A DNA stretch of 64,000 nt, taken from Castellaniella denitrificans. GTDB taxonomy: Bacteria; Pseudomonadota; Gammaproteobacteria; Burkholderiales; Burkholderiaceae_B. Where the stretch lies: assembly GCF_042653765.1 (NCBI RefSeq), contig NZ_JBHSEZ010000001.1, positions 62,001 through 126,000 of the forward strand. The letters are read 5' to 3'. A model generated the notes under the pieces. That model saw only the letters and a list, made by a program, of their open reading frames with translations, was not told the DNA's origin and searched no databases. The position numbers and the translations under genes are program-made. Positions 1 to 7,736 of this stretch are shown here, in pieces (position 1 is the stretch's first letter; every line of letters starts with the position of its first letter).

Positions 1-15
1 GTAGAAATCCTTCAT
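1..15 (-). CDS. ectD: Start of probable ectoine hydroxylase EctD (cut by window edge)
   Basis: Only five codons (MKDFY) are inside the window, reading off its left edge. On the minus strand an AGGAGG ribosome site at about 25-30 lies nine bases before the ATG at 15; a second ATG at 22 is in another frame and too close to that site. The gene follows ectC on the same strand. In Alcaligenaceae ectD (ectoine to 5-hydroxyectoine, a non-haem iron dioxygenase) commonly follows ectABC, and EctD proteins often begin with a short acidic/aromatic N-terminus. The identity is inferred from position, since too little is visible to prove it. Confidence 0.45.
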
Positions 16-46
16 CTTTCATGTCCTCCTGTCGGATGCGGGCGCC

Positions 47-71
47 CGCGCCCCGCCCGGGACGGGGCGCG
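47..71 (-). terminator. Intercistronic hairpin between ectC and ectD
   Basis: A perfect 9-bp stem (CGCGCCCCG at 47-55 with CGGGGCGCG at 63-71, 7-base loop) lies between the ectC stop and the ectD ribosome site. It has no T-run, so it is more likely a processing or partial attenuation structure that lowers ectD expression than a full terminator. That role is inferred. Confidence 0.35.
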
Positions 72-80
72 CGGCCGGCC

Positions 81-479
81 TCAGGCCCCGGACGCCTCGG
101 CGGCCGGATAGACGCCGGAGGCGTCGTGGACCTCCCGGCCCGTCAGCGGCGGATTGAATACGCAGATCACCCGCAGCGGCCGCTCGCCGCCGCGCAGCCA
201 GTGCTCGTCGTGCCGGTCCAGTGCATAGACCACCCCGGGGCCCAGGGCGTATTTCCGGCCGTCGGCGATGGTCTCGACCTCGCCGTCGCCCTCGATGCAC
301 CAGACGGCCTCCAGATGATTGCGATAATGGATGTGCGTCTCGGTTCCGGGAAAGATCACGGTCTCGTGGAACGAGAACCCCATGCCGTCGGCCGACAGCA
401 GCACCCGGCGGCTGGTCCAGTTGTCCGTGACGATTTCCTGGTCCGTCCCGATGACGTCCCTGACATTGCGCACGATCAT
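81..479 (-). CDS. ectC: L-ectoine synthase EctC
   Basis: A 132-residue cupin that closes the ring of N-gamma-acetyl-2,4-diaminobutyrate to give ectoine, the last step of compatible-solute synthesis in the cytoplasm. The residues described as iron ligands in EctC (Glu57, Tyr85, His93) fall at exactly these positions, in THIHYRNHLEAVW and in VVYALDRHDEH. Length is normal for the family. The ATG at 479 overlaps the ectB stop by four bases (ATGA), so the two are translationally coupled. It is the fourth gene of an ectR-ectA-ectB-ectC unit. Identification is secure. Confidence 0.96.
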   Translation of the reverse strand: MIVRNVRDVIGTDQEIVTDNWTSRRVLLSADGMGFSFHETVIFPGTETHIHYRNHLEAVWCIEGDGEVETIADGRKYALGPGVVYALDRHDEHWLRGGERPLRVICVFNPPLTGREVHDASGVYPAAEASGA

Positions 480-1783
480 CGCCCGCCTCCCGCGACCTTC
501 AGCGTCCGGGGCCGGCGGCCCTCGCCGGCCAGGACCTCGCCCACGCTGCGCTCGATGATCTCCAGCCCCTGCTGCAGCAGCTCGCGCGGGATGGTCAGGG
601 CAGGCAACACCTTCAGCACCTCGTCGTGCGCGCCCGAAGTCTCGATCACCACGCCCTGCTCGAAGGCCCGGCGCGCGATCCGGCCGGCCAGCCCCTCGCC
701 CACCGGCGCGACCAGGCCCTGGATCAGCCCGCGCCCGCGCACGCCCAGGCCCGCGTCCCGGCAGCTGTGCGCCAGGTTCTCCAGCCAGTCGCGCACCAGG
801 CGCTCCTTGGCCGCGACCTCCGCGCTCAGCGCCTCGTCGGCCCAGTAGGTCTCCAGCGCCTGGGCCGCCGTGACGAACGCCAGGTTGTTGCCGCGGAAAG
901 TGCCGCTGTGCGCGCCCGGCTCCCAGATGTCCAGTTCCCGGCGCAGCAGCACCAGCGCCATGGGCAGGCCGAAGCCCGACAGGGACTTCGACAGCGTGAC
1001 GATGTCCGGCGAAATCCCCGCCGCTTCGAAACTGAAAAAGCCGCCGGTGCGCCCGCAGCCGACCTGGATGTCGTCCACGATCAGCAGCATGTCGTGGCGC
1101 CGGCACAGGCGTTCCAGCTCGCGCAGCCAGCGCTGCGAGGCCACGTTCACCCCGCCCTCGCCCTGGACCGTCTCGACGATCACCGCCGCCGGCTGGTCCA
1201 GTCCGCTGCTGGGGTCGTCCAGCATGCGCTCCAGGTAGGCCATGGTGTTCACGTCCGGGCCGAAATAGCCGTCGTAGGGCATGAAGCTGATGTTGCCCAG
1301 CGCCACGCCGGCGGCCTTGCGGAACTTCCGGTTGGCCGTGGCCGCCAGCGAGCCGCCGGACACGCCGTGGAAGCCGTGGGTGAAGGAAATCACGTTCTGG
1401 CGGCCCTTGACCTGGCGCGCGATCTTCAGCGCCGCCTCGACCGCGTTGGTGCCCGTGGGGCCGGTGAACTGCAGCACGTAATCCAGGCCGCGCGGCTCGA
1501 GCACCAGCCGGCCCAGCGTCTGCATGAAATATTTCTTGGCGCTGGTGGCCATGTCCAGGCCGTGCGTCACGCCGTCGGACTCCAGGTACGCCATCATGCG
1601 CTCGCGCAGGACCGGGTTGTTGTGGCCGTAGTTCAGGGTGCCCGCGCCGCTGAAGAAATCGATGTAGCGGCGGCCGTCCTCGTCAAACAGCTCCGAGCCG
1701 CGCGCCTTGCTGAAAATGACTGGAAACGACCGGACGTAGCCTCTGACTTCAGACTCCATCCGGTCGAAAATTTTCAAGTCCAT
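476..1783 (-). CDS. ectB: Diaminobutyrate--2-oxoglutarate transaminase EctB
   Basis: A 435-residue class III PLP aminotransferase that converts aspartate-4-semialdehyde to 2,4-diaminobutyrate, the first ectoine step. The PLP lysine is in DIVTLSKSLSGFGLP; the cofactor-phosphate segment TGTNAVEAALK and the catalytic Asp in VDDIQVGCGRTG are also present. The ATG at 1783 is chosen because an AGGAGG site lies five bases upstream. An in-frame ATG at 1807 would overlap the ectA stop but has no ribosome site. It sits between ectA and ectC in the operon. Confidence 0.96.
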   Translation of the reverse strand: MDLKIFDRMESEVRGYVRSFPVIFSKARGSELFDEDGRRYIDFFSGAGTLNYGHNNPVLRERMMAYLESDGVTHGLDMATSAKKYFMQTLGRLVLEPRGLDYVLQFTGPTGTNAVEAALKIARQVKGRQNVISFTHGFHGVSGGSLAATANRKFRKAAGVALGNISFMPYDGYFGPDVNTMAYLERMLDDPSSGLDQPAAVIVETVQGEGGVNVASQRWLRELERLCRRHDMLLIVDDIQVGCGRTGGFFSFEAAGISPDIVTLSKSLSGFGLPMALVLLRRELDIWEPGAHSGTFRGNNLAFVTAAQALETYWADEALSAEVAAKERLVRDWLENLAHSCRDAGLGVRGRGLIQGLVAPVGEGLAGRIARRAFEQGVVIETSGAHDEVLKVLPALTIPRELLQQGLEIIERSVGEVLAGEGRRPRTLKVAGGGR

Positions 1784-1803
1784 GGGTTCCTCCTTCTCAT
1801 CGT

Positions 1804-2340
1804 TCATGGGGTCCGGCCCGGTTCGGGGACCGGCGGGGTGAAGGGGCCGATGCGCAGCAGCGGTTCGGCCTCGTGCGCGTCCGCGCCGAACAGCGCGGCG
1901 TCGAACAGGGCCGTCTCGTCCAGCGGGGCGTCCAGGCGGGCGGCCAGCCTGGAAAACAGCCTGCGCGAGGCCCGGTTTCCGGGCCCCACGGTGGTCTCGA
2001 CCCAGCGTGCCGGGCTCGGCGCCCGGCGCGACAGCAGGCCCAGCAGCATGTCCAGGCCCAGCCCCCGGCCGCGCGCCCGGGGGTCCACCGCCACCTGCCA
2101 GACGAACAGCGTGTCGTCCCGGCCCGGAGGGCGGTAGCCCGACACCATGCCCAGCAGGCCGTCCTCATCCTCGGCCAGGATGCAGGTGTCGGGGAAATGC
2201 TCCGCCAGGAGCAGATAGAGATAGACGGAATTCAGGTCCAGCGGCGGGCAGCGCGCCACCAGGTCCCGCAGGGCCGGCCCGTCCGCGCGGGCCGGCGGAC
2301 GCAGCCGCGCCGTGCCGTCCGGTGGCGGCCCCGCGTTCAA
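1804..2340 (-). CDS. ectA: L-2,4-diaminobutyrate acetyltransferase EctA, TTG start
   Basis: A 178-residue GNAT-fold acetyltransferase that acetylates 2,4-diaminobutyrate in the second ectoine step. The acetyl-CoA binding segment VDPRARGRGLGLDMLL and the ECTA-type sequence PLDLNSVYLYLLLAEHF are visible. No ATG lies near the conserved N-terminus. The TTG at 2340 overlaps the ectR stop (TTGA), giving a normal-length protein that must rely on ribosomes finishing ectR. No convincing ribosome site precedes it. This arrangement ties EctA output to translation of the repressor gene. Confidence 0.9.
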   Translation of the reverse strand: MNAGPPPDGTARLRPPARADGPALRDLVARCPPLDLNSVYLYLLLAEHFPDTCILAEDEDGLLGMVSGYRPPGRDDTLFVWQVAVDPRARGRGLGLDMLLGLLSRRAPSPARWVETTVGPGNRASRRLFSRLAARLDAPLDETALFDAALFGADAHEAEPLLRIGPFTPPVPEPGRTP

Positions 2341-2873
2341 ACCACCAGTCCGGATTCGGGCGCGACGCTGCCCACGGGGACGTCCAGCATGGGGGACTGG
2401 GGGTCGGCCGCCGGGGCCAGCCCCGTGCCGGATTCGATCAGGCCCACCACGCGCTCCAGCGACAGCGTGATCGTGGCCTGCTCCAGTTCCGGCAGCGCCT
2501 GCAGCGCCTCGGCCAGCTTCTGCTGCAAGGGCGAGGGCGTGTCCCGCGCCAGGTCGCGCCCCGCCTCGGTCGCGCTGACGAACACGATGCGGCGGTCCGC
2601 GCGGCCGCGCTCGCGCACGATCAGGCCCTTGTCCTCCAGCCGGTCGAGGATGCCGACGACCGTGCTGGCGCTGACGTGGACCTCGCGGCTGATGGCCGTG
2701 GCCGTCATCGGCCCTTTCTCGATCACGGTCCGCAGGCAGACCAGCTGGGGGCCGGTGATGTGGCTGCAGGCCGACAGCTGCCGGGAATGCAGGGCCACGG
2801 CCCGGGTGATGCGGCGCAAGGCCCGCAGGATCCGCAAGTCGTAGGCCTGCTGGGCATCCGTCTGGGTATTCAT
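2337..2873 (-). CDS. ectR: MarR-family regulator of ectoine genes (EctR)
   Basis: A 178-residue MarR/EctR1-type winged-helix repressor. The recognition region TATAISREVHVSASTVVGIL, followed by a wing containing RERGRADRRIVFVSATEAG, is diagnostic for MarR proteins. In methylotrophs and halophiles EctR represses the ect operon and is relieved by osmotic stress. Here it is the first gene of the operon rather than a separate divergent gene, so it should control itself together with ectABC. An inverted repeat overlapping the -10 of its promoter (2897-2914) is the likely binding site. Confidence 0.88.
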   Translation of the reverse strand: MNTQTDAQQAYDLRILRALRRITRAVALHSRQLSACSHITGPQLVCLRTVIEKGPMTATAISREVHVSASTVVGILDRLEDKGLIVRERGRADRRIVFVSATEAGRDLARDTPSPLQQKLAEALQALPELEQATITLSLERVVGLIESGTGLAPAADPQSPMLDVPVGSVAPESGLVV

Positions 2874-2896
2874 GGCGATGGAAAGTCCTCAAAAAT

Positions 2897-2939
2897 TGAT
2901 TTCTGTTGAAATCATAAGCCCATGAATCATGTGGGTCAA
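2897..2939 (-). promoter_or_regulatory. ect operon promoter with overlapping MarR-type operator
   Basis: Reading the minus strand, TTGACC (2934-2939), a 17-base spacer and TATGAT (2911-2916) form a good sigma-70 promoter with predicted start near 2904. The inverted repeat TGATTTC-tgtt-GAAATCA occupies 2897-2914, spanning the -10 and the start point, as expected for direct repression by a MarR protein. The binding protein (EctR) is inferred. Confidence 0.65.
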
Positions 2940-3069
2940 TAGTCATCGGCACCCATTCATGGCGTTCCGGACAGACAGCGCGGAAAACCGCCGGACCCGC
3001 GCCTGGCGCCGGCACCGACATCACGGGGCGATGAAGACAAGATCATTTCCAATCATTTTTTTATTATGT

Positions 3070-3098
3070 TTGCGATAAAGAATCATTCTCGTTAAGAT
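3070..3098 (+). promoter_or_regulatory. Iron-regulated promoter with Fur-like box
   Basis: TTGCGA (3070-3075), a 17-base spacer and TAAGAT (3093-3098) form a promoter for the receptor gene. The spacer contains the near-palindrome AAGAATCATTCTC (about 3078-3090) within GATAAAGAATCATTCTC, which closely matches the Fur box. Binding of Fur would block RNA polymerase when iron is sufficient. This is inferred from motif match and gene type. Confidence 0.6.
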
Positions 3099-3186
3099 TC
3101 CGGTCGTTCATGTTCCTGAATGCAGCCTGAACAATTCCTGACTGAATCCTGACTTTCAACCAACCCGGCCACGCGCCCCCATCACA

Positions 3187-5184
3187 ATGCCTCCCATCCT
3201 CCGCCCCGCTCCGCTCGCCCTCGCCTTGCTGCCCGCCCTGCTGCCGGCGGCCGCCCACGCGCAATCCGACGTGAAACAGCTCGACAAGGTCGTCGTCACC
3301 GCCACCGGCTACGAACAGGCCGTCGAGGACGCGCCCGCCTCCATCAGCGTCCTGCCACGCGAAGAGCTCGAGAAACGGTCCTACCGGGACATCACCGACG
3401 CCCTGAAGGACGTGCCCGGCGTGGTCGTCACGGGCGGCGCGAGCTCCAGCGACATCAGCATCCGGGGCATGTCCTCGGCCTATACCCTGATCCTGGTCGA
3501 CGGCAAGCGCCAGAACTCCCGTGAAACCCGCCCCAACAGCGACAACGCCGGCATCGAACAGGGCTGGCTGCCGCCGCTGCAGGCGATCGAACGCATCGAG
3601 GTCATCCGGGGCCCGATGTCCTCGCTCTACGGCTCCGAGGCCATGGGCGGGGTCATCAACATCATCACGCGCAAGGTCCACAAGGAATGGACCGGTTCCC
3701 TGCGCACGGAAGGCACGTTCCAGGAAGACCGCGATTCCGGCGACATCCACCAGGGGAGCGTCTATCTGGCGGGCCCGATCCAGGAGGACCGCCTGGGGCT
3801 GCAGATCTACGGCCAGCAGGTCCGCCGCCAGGAGGACGAGATCCTCAACGGGTTCAATCGGCAGGAAACCCGCGCCGGCACCCTGAAGCTGACGCTGACG
3901 CCCAACGCCGACCACGACCTGGTCGCGGAATTCAGCCGTACCCTGCAGACGCGCGCCTCCACGCCCGGCAAGACGGTCGCCCGCGAGAACTGCGCGAAGG
4001 GCAAATGCACGCCCAACGCATTCTCCGAATCCAAGTACGCGCGTGATCTCTATTCCCTGCGGCACGCCGGCCGCTGGGGCTGGGCCACCTCGAACACCTA
4101 CATCCAGCGGGACGAGACCGCCAACCCCGGCCGCGACATGTTCCTGAAGAACACCGAATTCAACACCCAATGGACCCTGCCCCTCGCCAGCCACACGCTG
4201 ACCGGCGGCTTCCAGTTCCTGCGCGAGGAATTGCGGGACAGCGGCAACCAGTACAAATCCAGCGTGAACCGCCTCGAACGGGACCAGTGGTCCGTCTTCG
4301 CTGAGGACGAGTGGTCGCTGACGGACCGTTTCGCCCTGACGGGCGGCGTGCGCATGACCCACGACGAGCACTACGGCAGCCACTGGACTCCGCGCCTGTA
4401 CGGCGTCTGGCACGCGACCGACACGCTCAGCGTCAAGGGCGGCGTGTCCACCGGCTTCAAGGCGCCCGGCCTGCGCCAGGCCGTGGCCGACTGGGGCCAG
4501 ATCACCGGTGGCGGCGGCGTCCCCGCGATCATCATGGGCAACCCCGACCTCAAGCCGGAGAAAAGCCTCAGCCAGGAGCTCGGGGTGGTCTGGGACAACC
4601 GCAGCGACCTGAGCGCGAGCCTCACCCTGTTCAACACCGACTTCAAGGACAAGATCTCCGAAGTCCGCACCTGCACGGACCCCGGCAACCAGCCGAACTG
4701 CCACGTCCAGCCGGGAGACCAGGGCTACAAGTTCATCAGCGAGCGCATCAACGTGGACAAGGCCGTGATGCGCGGGGTGGAAGCCACCGCGACCTGGTCC
4801 GTCACCGAACGCCTGCGCCTGGCCGCGAACTACACCTATACCCACTCGAAGCAGAAGAGCGGGCCGTTCGAAGGCCAGCCGCTGAACAAGATGCCGCGCC
4901 ACATGGCCAACGCGACCCTCGATTGGGATGCGACGGAGCGGACCGGCCTGTGGTCCCGGGTCAACTTCCGCGGCCGCACGTCGGAATACCTGAGCCGCAC
5001 CAGCATGGCCGACGGCACCCCGTCCCACACGTTCGTCGACGTCGGCCTGAACTACCGCCTGAACAAGCACACGAGCCTCGGGGTCGGGATCTACAACGTC
5101 CTCGACAAGCGCATCGACTACGAAGACTTCGACACGGTGCTGGACGGCCGCCGCTACTGGGCGCAGATGACTGTCGGGTTCTGA
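3187..5184 (+). CDS. TonB-dependent ferric siderophore receptor (CirA/BfrA-like)
   Basis: A 665-residue outer-membrane receptor. Residues 1-26 are a signal peptide ending in AHAQ; the TonB box is near DKVVVTA. A plug domain follows (ISIRGMSSAYTLILVDGK, then IEVIRGPMSSLYGSEAMGGVINIIT) and then a 22-strand barrel ending in the aromatic residue of MTVGF. The plug and barrel resemble CirA, FepA and Bordetella BfrA, which take up catecholate or other exogenous ferric siderophores; the true ligand is not determined. It stands alone without neighbouring transport genes. A Fur-type promoter upstream fits iron repression. No strong ribosome site precedes the ATG at 3187. Confidence 0.9.
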   Translation: MPPILRPAPLALALLPALLPAAAHAQSDVKQLDKVVVTATGYEQAVEDAPASISVLPREELEKRSYRDITDALKDVPGVVVTGGASSSDISIRGMSSAYTLILVDGKRQNSRETRPNSDNAGIEQGWLPPLQAIERIEVIRGPMSSLYGSEAMGGVINIITRKVHKEWTGSLRTEGTFQEDRDSGDIHQGSVYLAGPIQEDRLGLQIYGQQVRRQEDEILNGFNRQETRAGTLKLTLTPNADHDLVAEFSRTLQTRASTPGKTVARENCAKGKCTPNAFSESKYARDLYSLRHAGRWGWATSNTYIQRDETANPGRDMFLKNTEFNTQWTLPLASHTLTGGFQFLREELRDSGNQYKSSVNRLERDQWSVFAEDEWSLTDRFALTGGVRMTHDEHYGSHWTPRLYGVWHATDTLSVKGGVSTGFKAPGLRQAVADWGQITGGGGVPAIIMGNPDLKPEKSLSQELGVVWDNRSDLSASLTLFNTDFKDKISEVRTCTDPGNQPNCHVQPGDQGYKFISERINVDKAVMRGVEATATWSVTERLRLAANYTYTHSKQKSGPFEGQPLNKMPRHMANATLDWDATERTGLWSRVNFRGRTSEYLSRTSMADGTPSHTFVDVGLNYRLNKHTSLGVGIYNVLDKRIDYEDFDTVLDGRRYWAQMTVGF

Positions 5185-5221
5185 CCGAGGCACCCTCGGA
5201 CCACGGCTTCGGCCATGTATG

Positions 5222-5255
5222 AAAAGGGCCCCCGCAAACAGGTTGCGGGGGCCCT
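5222..5255 (-). terminator. Terminator for nirK (between convergent genes)
   Basis: A perfect 13-bp stem (5225-5237 with 5243-5255, loop ACAGG) is followed on the minus strand by TTTTC, giving a rho-independent terminator for nirK. The hairpin also lies just after the convergent receptor gene, but on the plus strand no T-run follows. Confidence 0.75.
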
Positions 5256-5285
5256 GGCTCGACCGGGCGTCCGGCCGAGGCGGGG

Positions 5286-6692
5286 TCAGTGCCCCGAATG
5301 CGGGTCGATCGGCTCGTCGCTGTGGAAGATCGAGGCATCCTCCTTGCCCTTCACCGTCAGGAAGCCGGCCAGGCCCTTTTCCATCCGCGACAGGGCGTGG
5401 TCCACCAGCATGTAGCGGCCCGGGTAGTCGGTCTTGAATTCCACCATCGTGGCCCCGCCCGGAGGCACCAGCGTGGTCTGCACGTCGGTCAGGGGCTTGC
5501 TGGTCAGGGAAGCCTGGTCGTAGACCCGGTCGAAGACCTCGCCGATGAGGTGCAGGCTGGAAGTCAGGTTGGGCCCGCCGACGCCGAAGAAGATGCGCAC
5601 CGTGTCCCCGACCCTGGATTCCATGTTGTAGACCTTGGTCAGCGCATCCATGGAGCCGTTGAACATCATGTGCTCGGGGTTTTCCGCCAGCAGCTTCTCC
5701 AGCGAGAATTCCTGCAGGCCGCTGCTGCCGTGCGCCTGGGCGGTGTAGAGCTCGCCCTGCATGACGTAGAACTCGCGGTCCACCTTGGGCAGGCCGCCCT
5801 CGGGCTCGACCAGGATCATGCCGTACATGCCGTTGGTGATGTGCTGGGCCACCATCGGCGTGGCGCAGTGGTAGACGAACAGGCCGGGATGCAGCGCCTT
5901 GAAGGTGAAGGACTTGGTCTGGCCCGGGGGCACCTGGGTCACGGCGGCTCCGCCTCCGGGCCCGGTGACCGCGTGGAAGTCCACGGAGTGGATGTGCGTG
6001 CTGTCCTTCGCGTTGGACACGTTGACCGTGACCGTGTCGCCGACCCGCACCCGGATGAACGGCCCCGGCACCTTGTTGTTGAAGGTCCAGAACCGGTAGG
6101 TGCTGTTGTCGCCCAGGCGGCCCTCGACTTCCGTGGTCAGCAGGTCCACCGTGACCTTCTGCGGACCCCGCTTGCCCACCGGGGTGCCGACGACGGACGG
6201 ATCGTGCGCGATCTGCGGCGCCTCGACCTTGGCTTCCTGGGATGGTTCGCCGACGATGAGCTTGCCGACCATCCCCGCCGCCTTGTGGCCCGGCAGGGTG
6301 CACAGGTATTCGAAGGTGCCGTTCTTCGCCGCGCGGAACACGATGGCCGTGGCCGCGTTCTTGCCCGAGATCTGGTCCGAATGCGCATGGAATTCCGGTA
6401 CCGCGATGTCGTGGGTGGCCCCGTCGGCGTTGACGAGGTTGATCTGCACCACCGCCCCTTCGGGCACCTTCAGGTCGGGGTTGACGGCGTCGGTGATCGC
6501 GCCGCGTTCGCCGATGAACACCAGCTTGCCGCCGGAGATCGACGTGCGCAGCGTGAAGATGACGTCCGGCTTGTAGGTCACCCCCGGGTTGCCGCCCGAA
6601 GCGCCGGCATGATCGGCCCAGGCCGCGCCGGCCAGCCCGAGACTGGCCGCGCACAGCAGGGCGCCGCCCAACAATCGCCCGAAAAGCTTCAT
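5286..6692 (-). CDS. nirK: Copper nitrite reductase with extra N-terminal cupredoxin domain
   Basis: A 468-residue periplasmic enzyme that reduces nitrite to nitric oxide. A signal peptide (1-25) is followed by a cupredoxin domain (about 30-135) with a full type 1 copper set: the His in ATHDIAV, then Cys, His and Met in YLCTLPGHKAAGM. The two-domain NirK core follows, with HSVDFHAVTG (type 1 and type 2 His, catalytic Asp), YHCATPMVAQHITNGM (type 1 and 2 ligands), SSLHLIGEVFD (catalytic His) and MLVDHALSR (last type 2 His). The core is of the AniA/class II type. Ordinary NirK is about 360-390 residues; the extra domain resembles the three-domain enzyme of Hyphomicrobium denitrificans. The start at 6692 has AGGGG upstream and begins the signal peptide. 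Confidence 0.94.
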   Translation of the reverse strand: MKLFGRLLGGALLCAASLGLAGAAWADHAGASGGNPGVTYKPDVIFTLRTSISGGKLVFIGERGAITDAVNPDLKVPEGAVVQINLVNADGATHDIAVPEFHAHSDQISGKNAATAIVFRAAKNGTFEYLCTLPGHKAAGMVGKLIVGEPSQEAKVEAPQIAHDPSVVGTPVGKRGPQKVTVDLLTTEVEGRLGDNSTYRFWTFNNKVPGPFIRVRVGDTVTVNVSNAKDSTHIHSVDFHAVTGPGGGAAVTQVPPGQTKSFTFKALHPGLFVYHCATPMVAQHITNGMYGMILVEPEGGLPKVDREFYVMQGELYTAQAHGSSGLQEFSLEKLLAENPEHMMFNGSMDALTKVYNMESRVGDTVRIFFGVGGPNLTSSLHLIGEVFDRVYDQASLTSKPLTDVQTTLVPPGGATMVEFKTDYPGRYMLVDHALSRMEKGLAGFLTVKGKEDASIFHSDEPIDPHSGH

Positions 6693-6738
6693 GATTTCCC
6701 CTACTTGCTTGTTTGACAACGAAATGATTTCTACTTGG

Positions 6739-6767
6739 ATGATGTAGGCTGAGACTTTTGATGTCAA
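6739..6767 (-). promoter_or_regulatory. Candidate nirK promoter
   Basis: On the minus strand TTGACA (6762-6767), a 17-base spacer and CATCAT (6739-6744) predict a start near 6732, giving a 40-base leader. Half-sites TTGA/TCAA overlap the -35 but with a 2-base gap, not the FNR arrangement, and no proper FNR/DNR box was found upstream. How the gene responds to nitrite or NO is therefore not visible. Confidence 0.4.
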
Positions 6768-6954
6768 CCCACTATGCAGCAACGACCCTTCAAGCGTGGG
6801 GAAATCCGCTCGAAAAGCCGACAAATCTCAAGTTTTGCATCCAAGCACGACTAAAAGAATAGTGCAGACCCCAAATGTCCCGGCAAAGAACTTATAATCC
6901 CTCACGAGATCAGGGGCCTTTCCCTGAAACTCATCTTTTTGGCAGGTTCTAATT

Positions 6955-7728
6955 TTGCTGGCTGACCCCCCTTCCTCCGGGCCGATCCGCAGGACCAATG
7001 CGCCCCGGCGCATTCCGGTGGCGCCCGAGTCGACACGATGTTCCACGTGCATGCTGAACGCCATCTGCCTGCCGTTGGGCATGACGCGCCAGGACGTGGT
7101 CAAGATGGACGAATTGATCAAGGAGCGCTTCCGCCTGTCCAAGGGCGGCACGCTGTATCGCCAGGGCGACGCCGCGGATGCCATCTACGGCCTGCGGTCC
7201 GGGTCGATCAAGACCCAGATCGAGGACGCCAACGGGCAGGTCCAGATCACCGGCTTCCTGCTGCCCGGCGAAGTCCTGGGCCTGGACGGCCTGATGAGCG
7301 AACAGCAGGTTTCCCATGCCATCGCCCTGGAAGATTCGGAAGTCTGCATCATCCGGCTGGACGAGATGGACCAGCTGGCGCCCCAGCTGCCTTCGCTGCA
7401 GCGCCAGCTGCGCCGCCTGATGAGCAAGGAGATCGGCCGTTCCCACCAGCTGCTGCTGGCGCTGGGCAGCCTGCGATCGGAACAGCGCCTGGCGGCCTTC
7501 CTGCTGAACCTGTCCCAACGCCTCCAGGTGCTGGGCTATTCGCCCTATGAATTCATCCTGCGCATGAGCCGCGAGGAAATCGGCAATTTCCTGGGCCTGA
7601 CCCTGGAAACCGTCAGCCGGCTGTTTTCGCGCTTCGCCCGCGAAGGACTGATCCGGGTCCAGCAGCGCGAAGTCCACATCCTGGACATGGCCGGCCTGCA
7701 GGCCCTGTCGGGCACGGACTGCAGCTAG
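6955..7728 (+). CDS. fnr: FNR/ANR-type oxygen-sensing regulator, TTG start
   Basis: A 257-residue Crp/FNR-family regulator. Four cysteines suited to bind an oxygen-labile [4Fe-4S] cluster are present: Cys29, Cys32 and Cys38 (STRCSTCMLNAICLP) and Cys131 (EDSEVCIIRL). A cyclic-nucleotide-type beta roll follows, then a dimer helix and an HTH with LTLETVSRLFSRF, whose Glu-x-x-Ser-Arg reads TTGAT half-sites. The TTG at 6955 is used because a GGCAGG site precedes it; a GTG at 7018 would remove little beyond the tail. It is divergent from nirK and adjacent to the cbb3 operon, where two FNR boxes occur. TATAAT at 6893-6898 may be its -10. Confidence 0.92.
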   Translation: MLADPPSSGPIRRTNAPRRIPVAPESTRCSTCMLNAICLPLGMTRQDVVKMDELIKERFRLSKGGTLYRQGDAADAIYGLRSGSIKTQIEDANGQVQITGFLLPGEVLGLDGLMSEQQVSHAIALEDSEVCIIRLDEMDQLAPQLPSLQRQLRRLMSKEIGRSHQLLLALGSLRSEQRLAAFLLNLSQRLQVLGYSPYEFILRMSREEIGNFLGLTLETVSRLFSRFAREGLIRVQQREVHILDMAGLQALSGTDCS

Positions 7729-7736
7729 GCTCCCTT

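Larger units (their letters stand above)
2874..3186. other. 313-bp divergent control region, ectR / siderophore receptor
   Basis: No gene is seen here. The left part carries the ect promoter and operator; the right part carries a Fur-type promoter for the receptor gene (3070-3098). The middle (about 2945-3060) holds GC-rich then AT-rich sequence without a recognisable signal beyond an AATCATTT-rich stretch near 3040-3060. Confidence 0.6.

Noticed and set aside
1784..1807. EctB starting at the ATG at 1807
   Set aside because: It would overlap the ectA stop but has no ribosome site, whereas the ATG at 1783 follows AGGAGG at ideal distance.
3064..6654. A very long open frame (about 1,190 codons) on the minus strand across the receptor and nirK genes
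   Set aside because: It is antisense or out of frame to two clear genes, has repetitive Gly/Arg/Ala composition, and resembles no protein. It reflects high GC content.
6751..6770. TTGATGTCAA upstream of nirK as an FNR/DNR box
   Set aside because: The half-sites are only two bases apart, while FNR-type boxes need four. It more likely contributes the -35 TTGACA on the minus strand.
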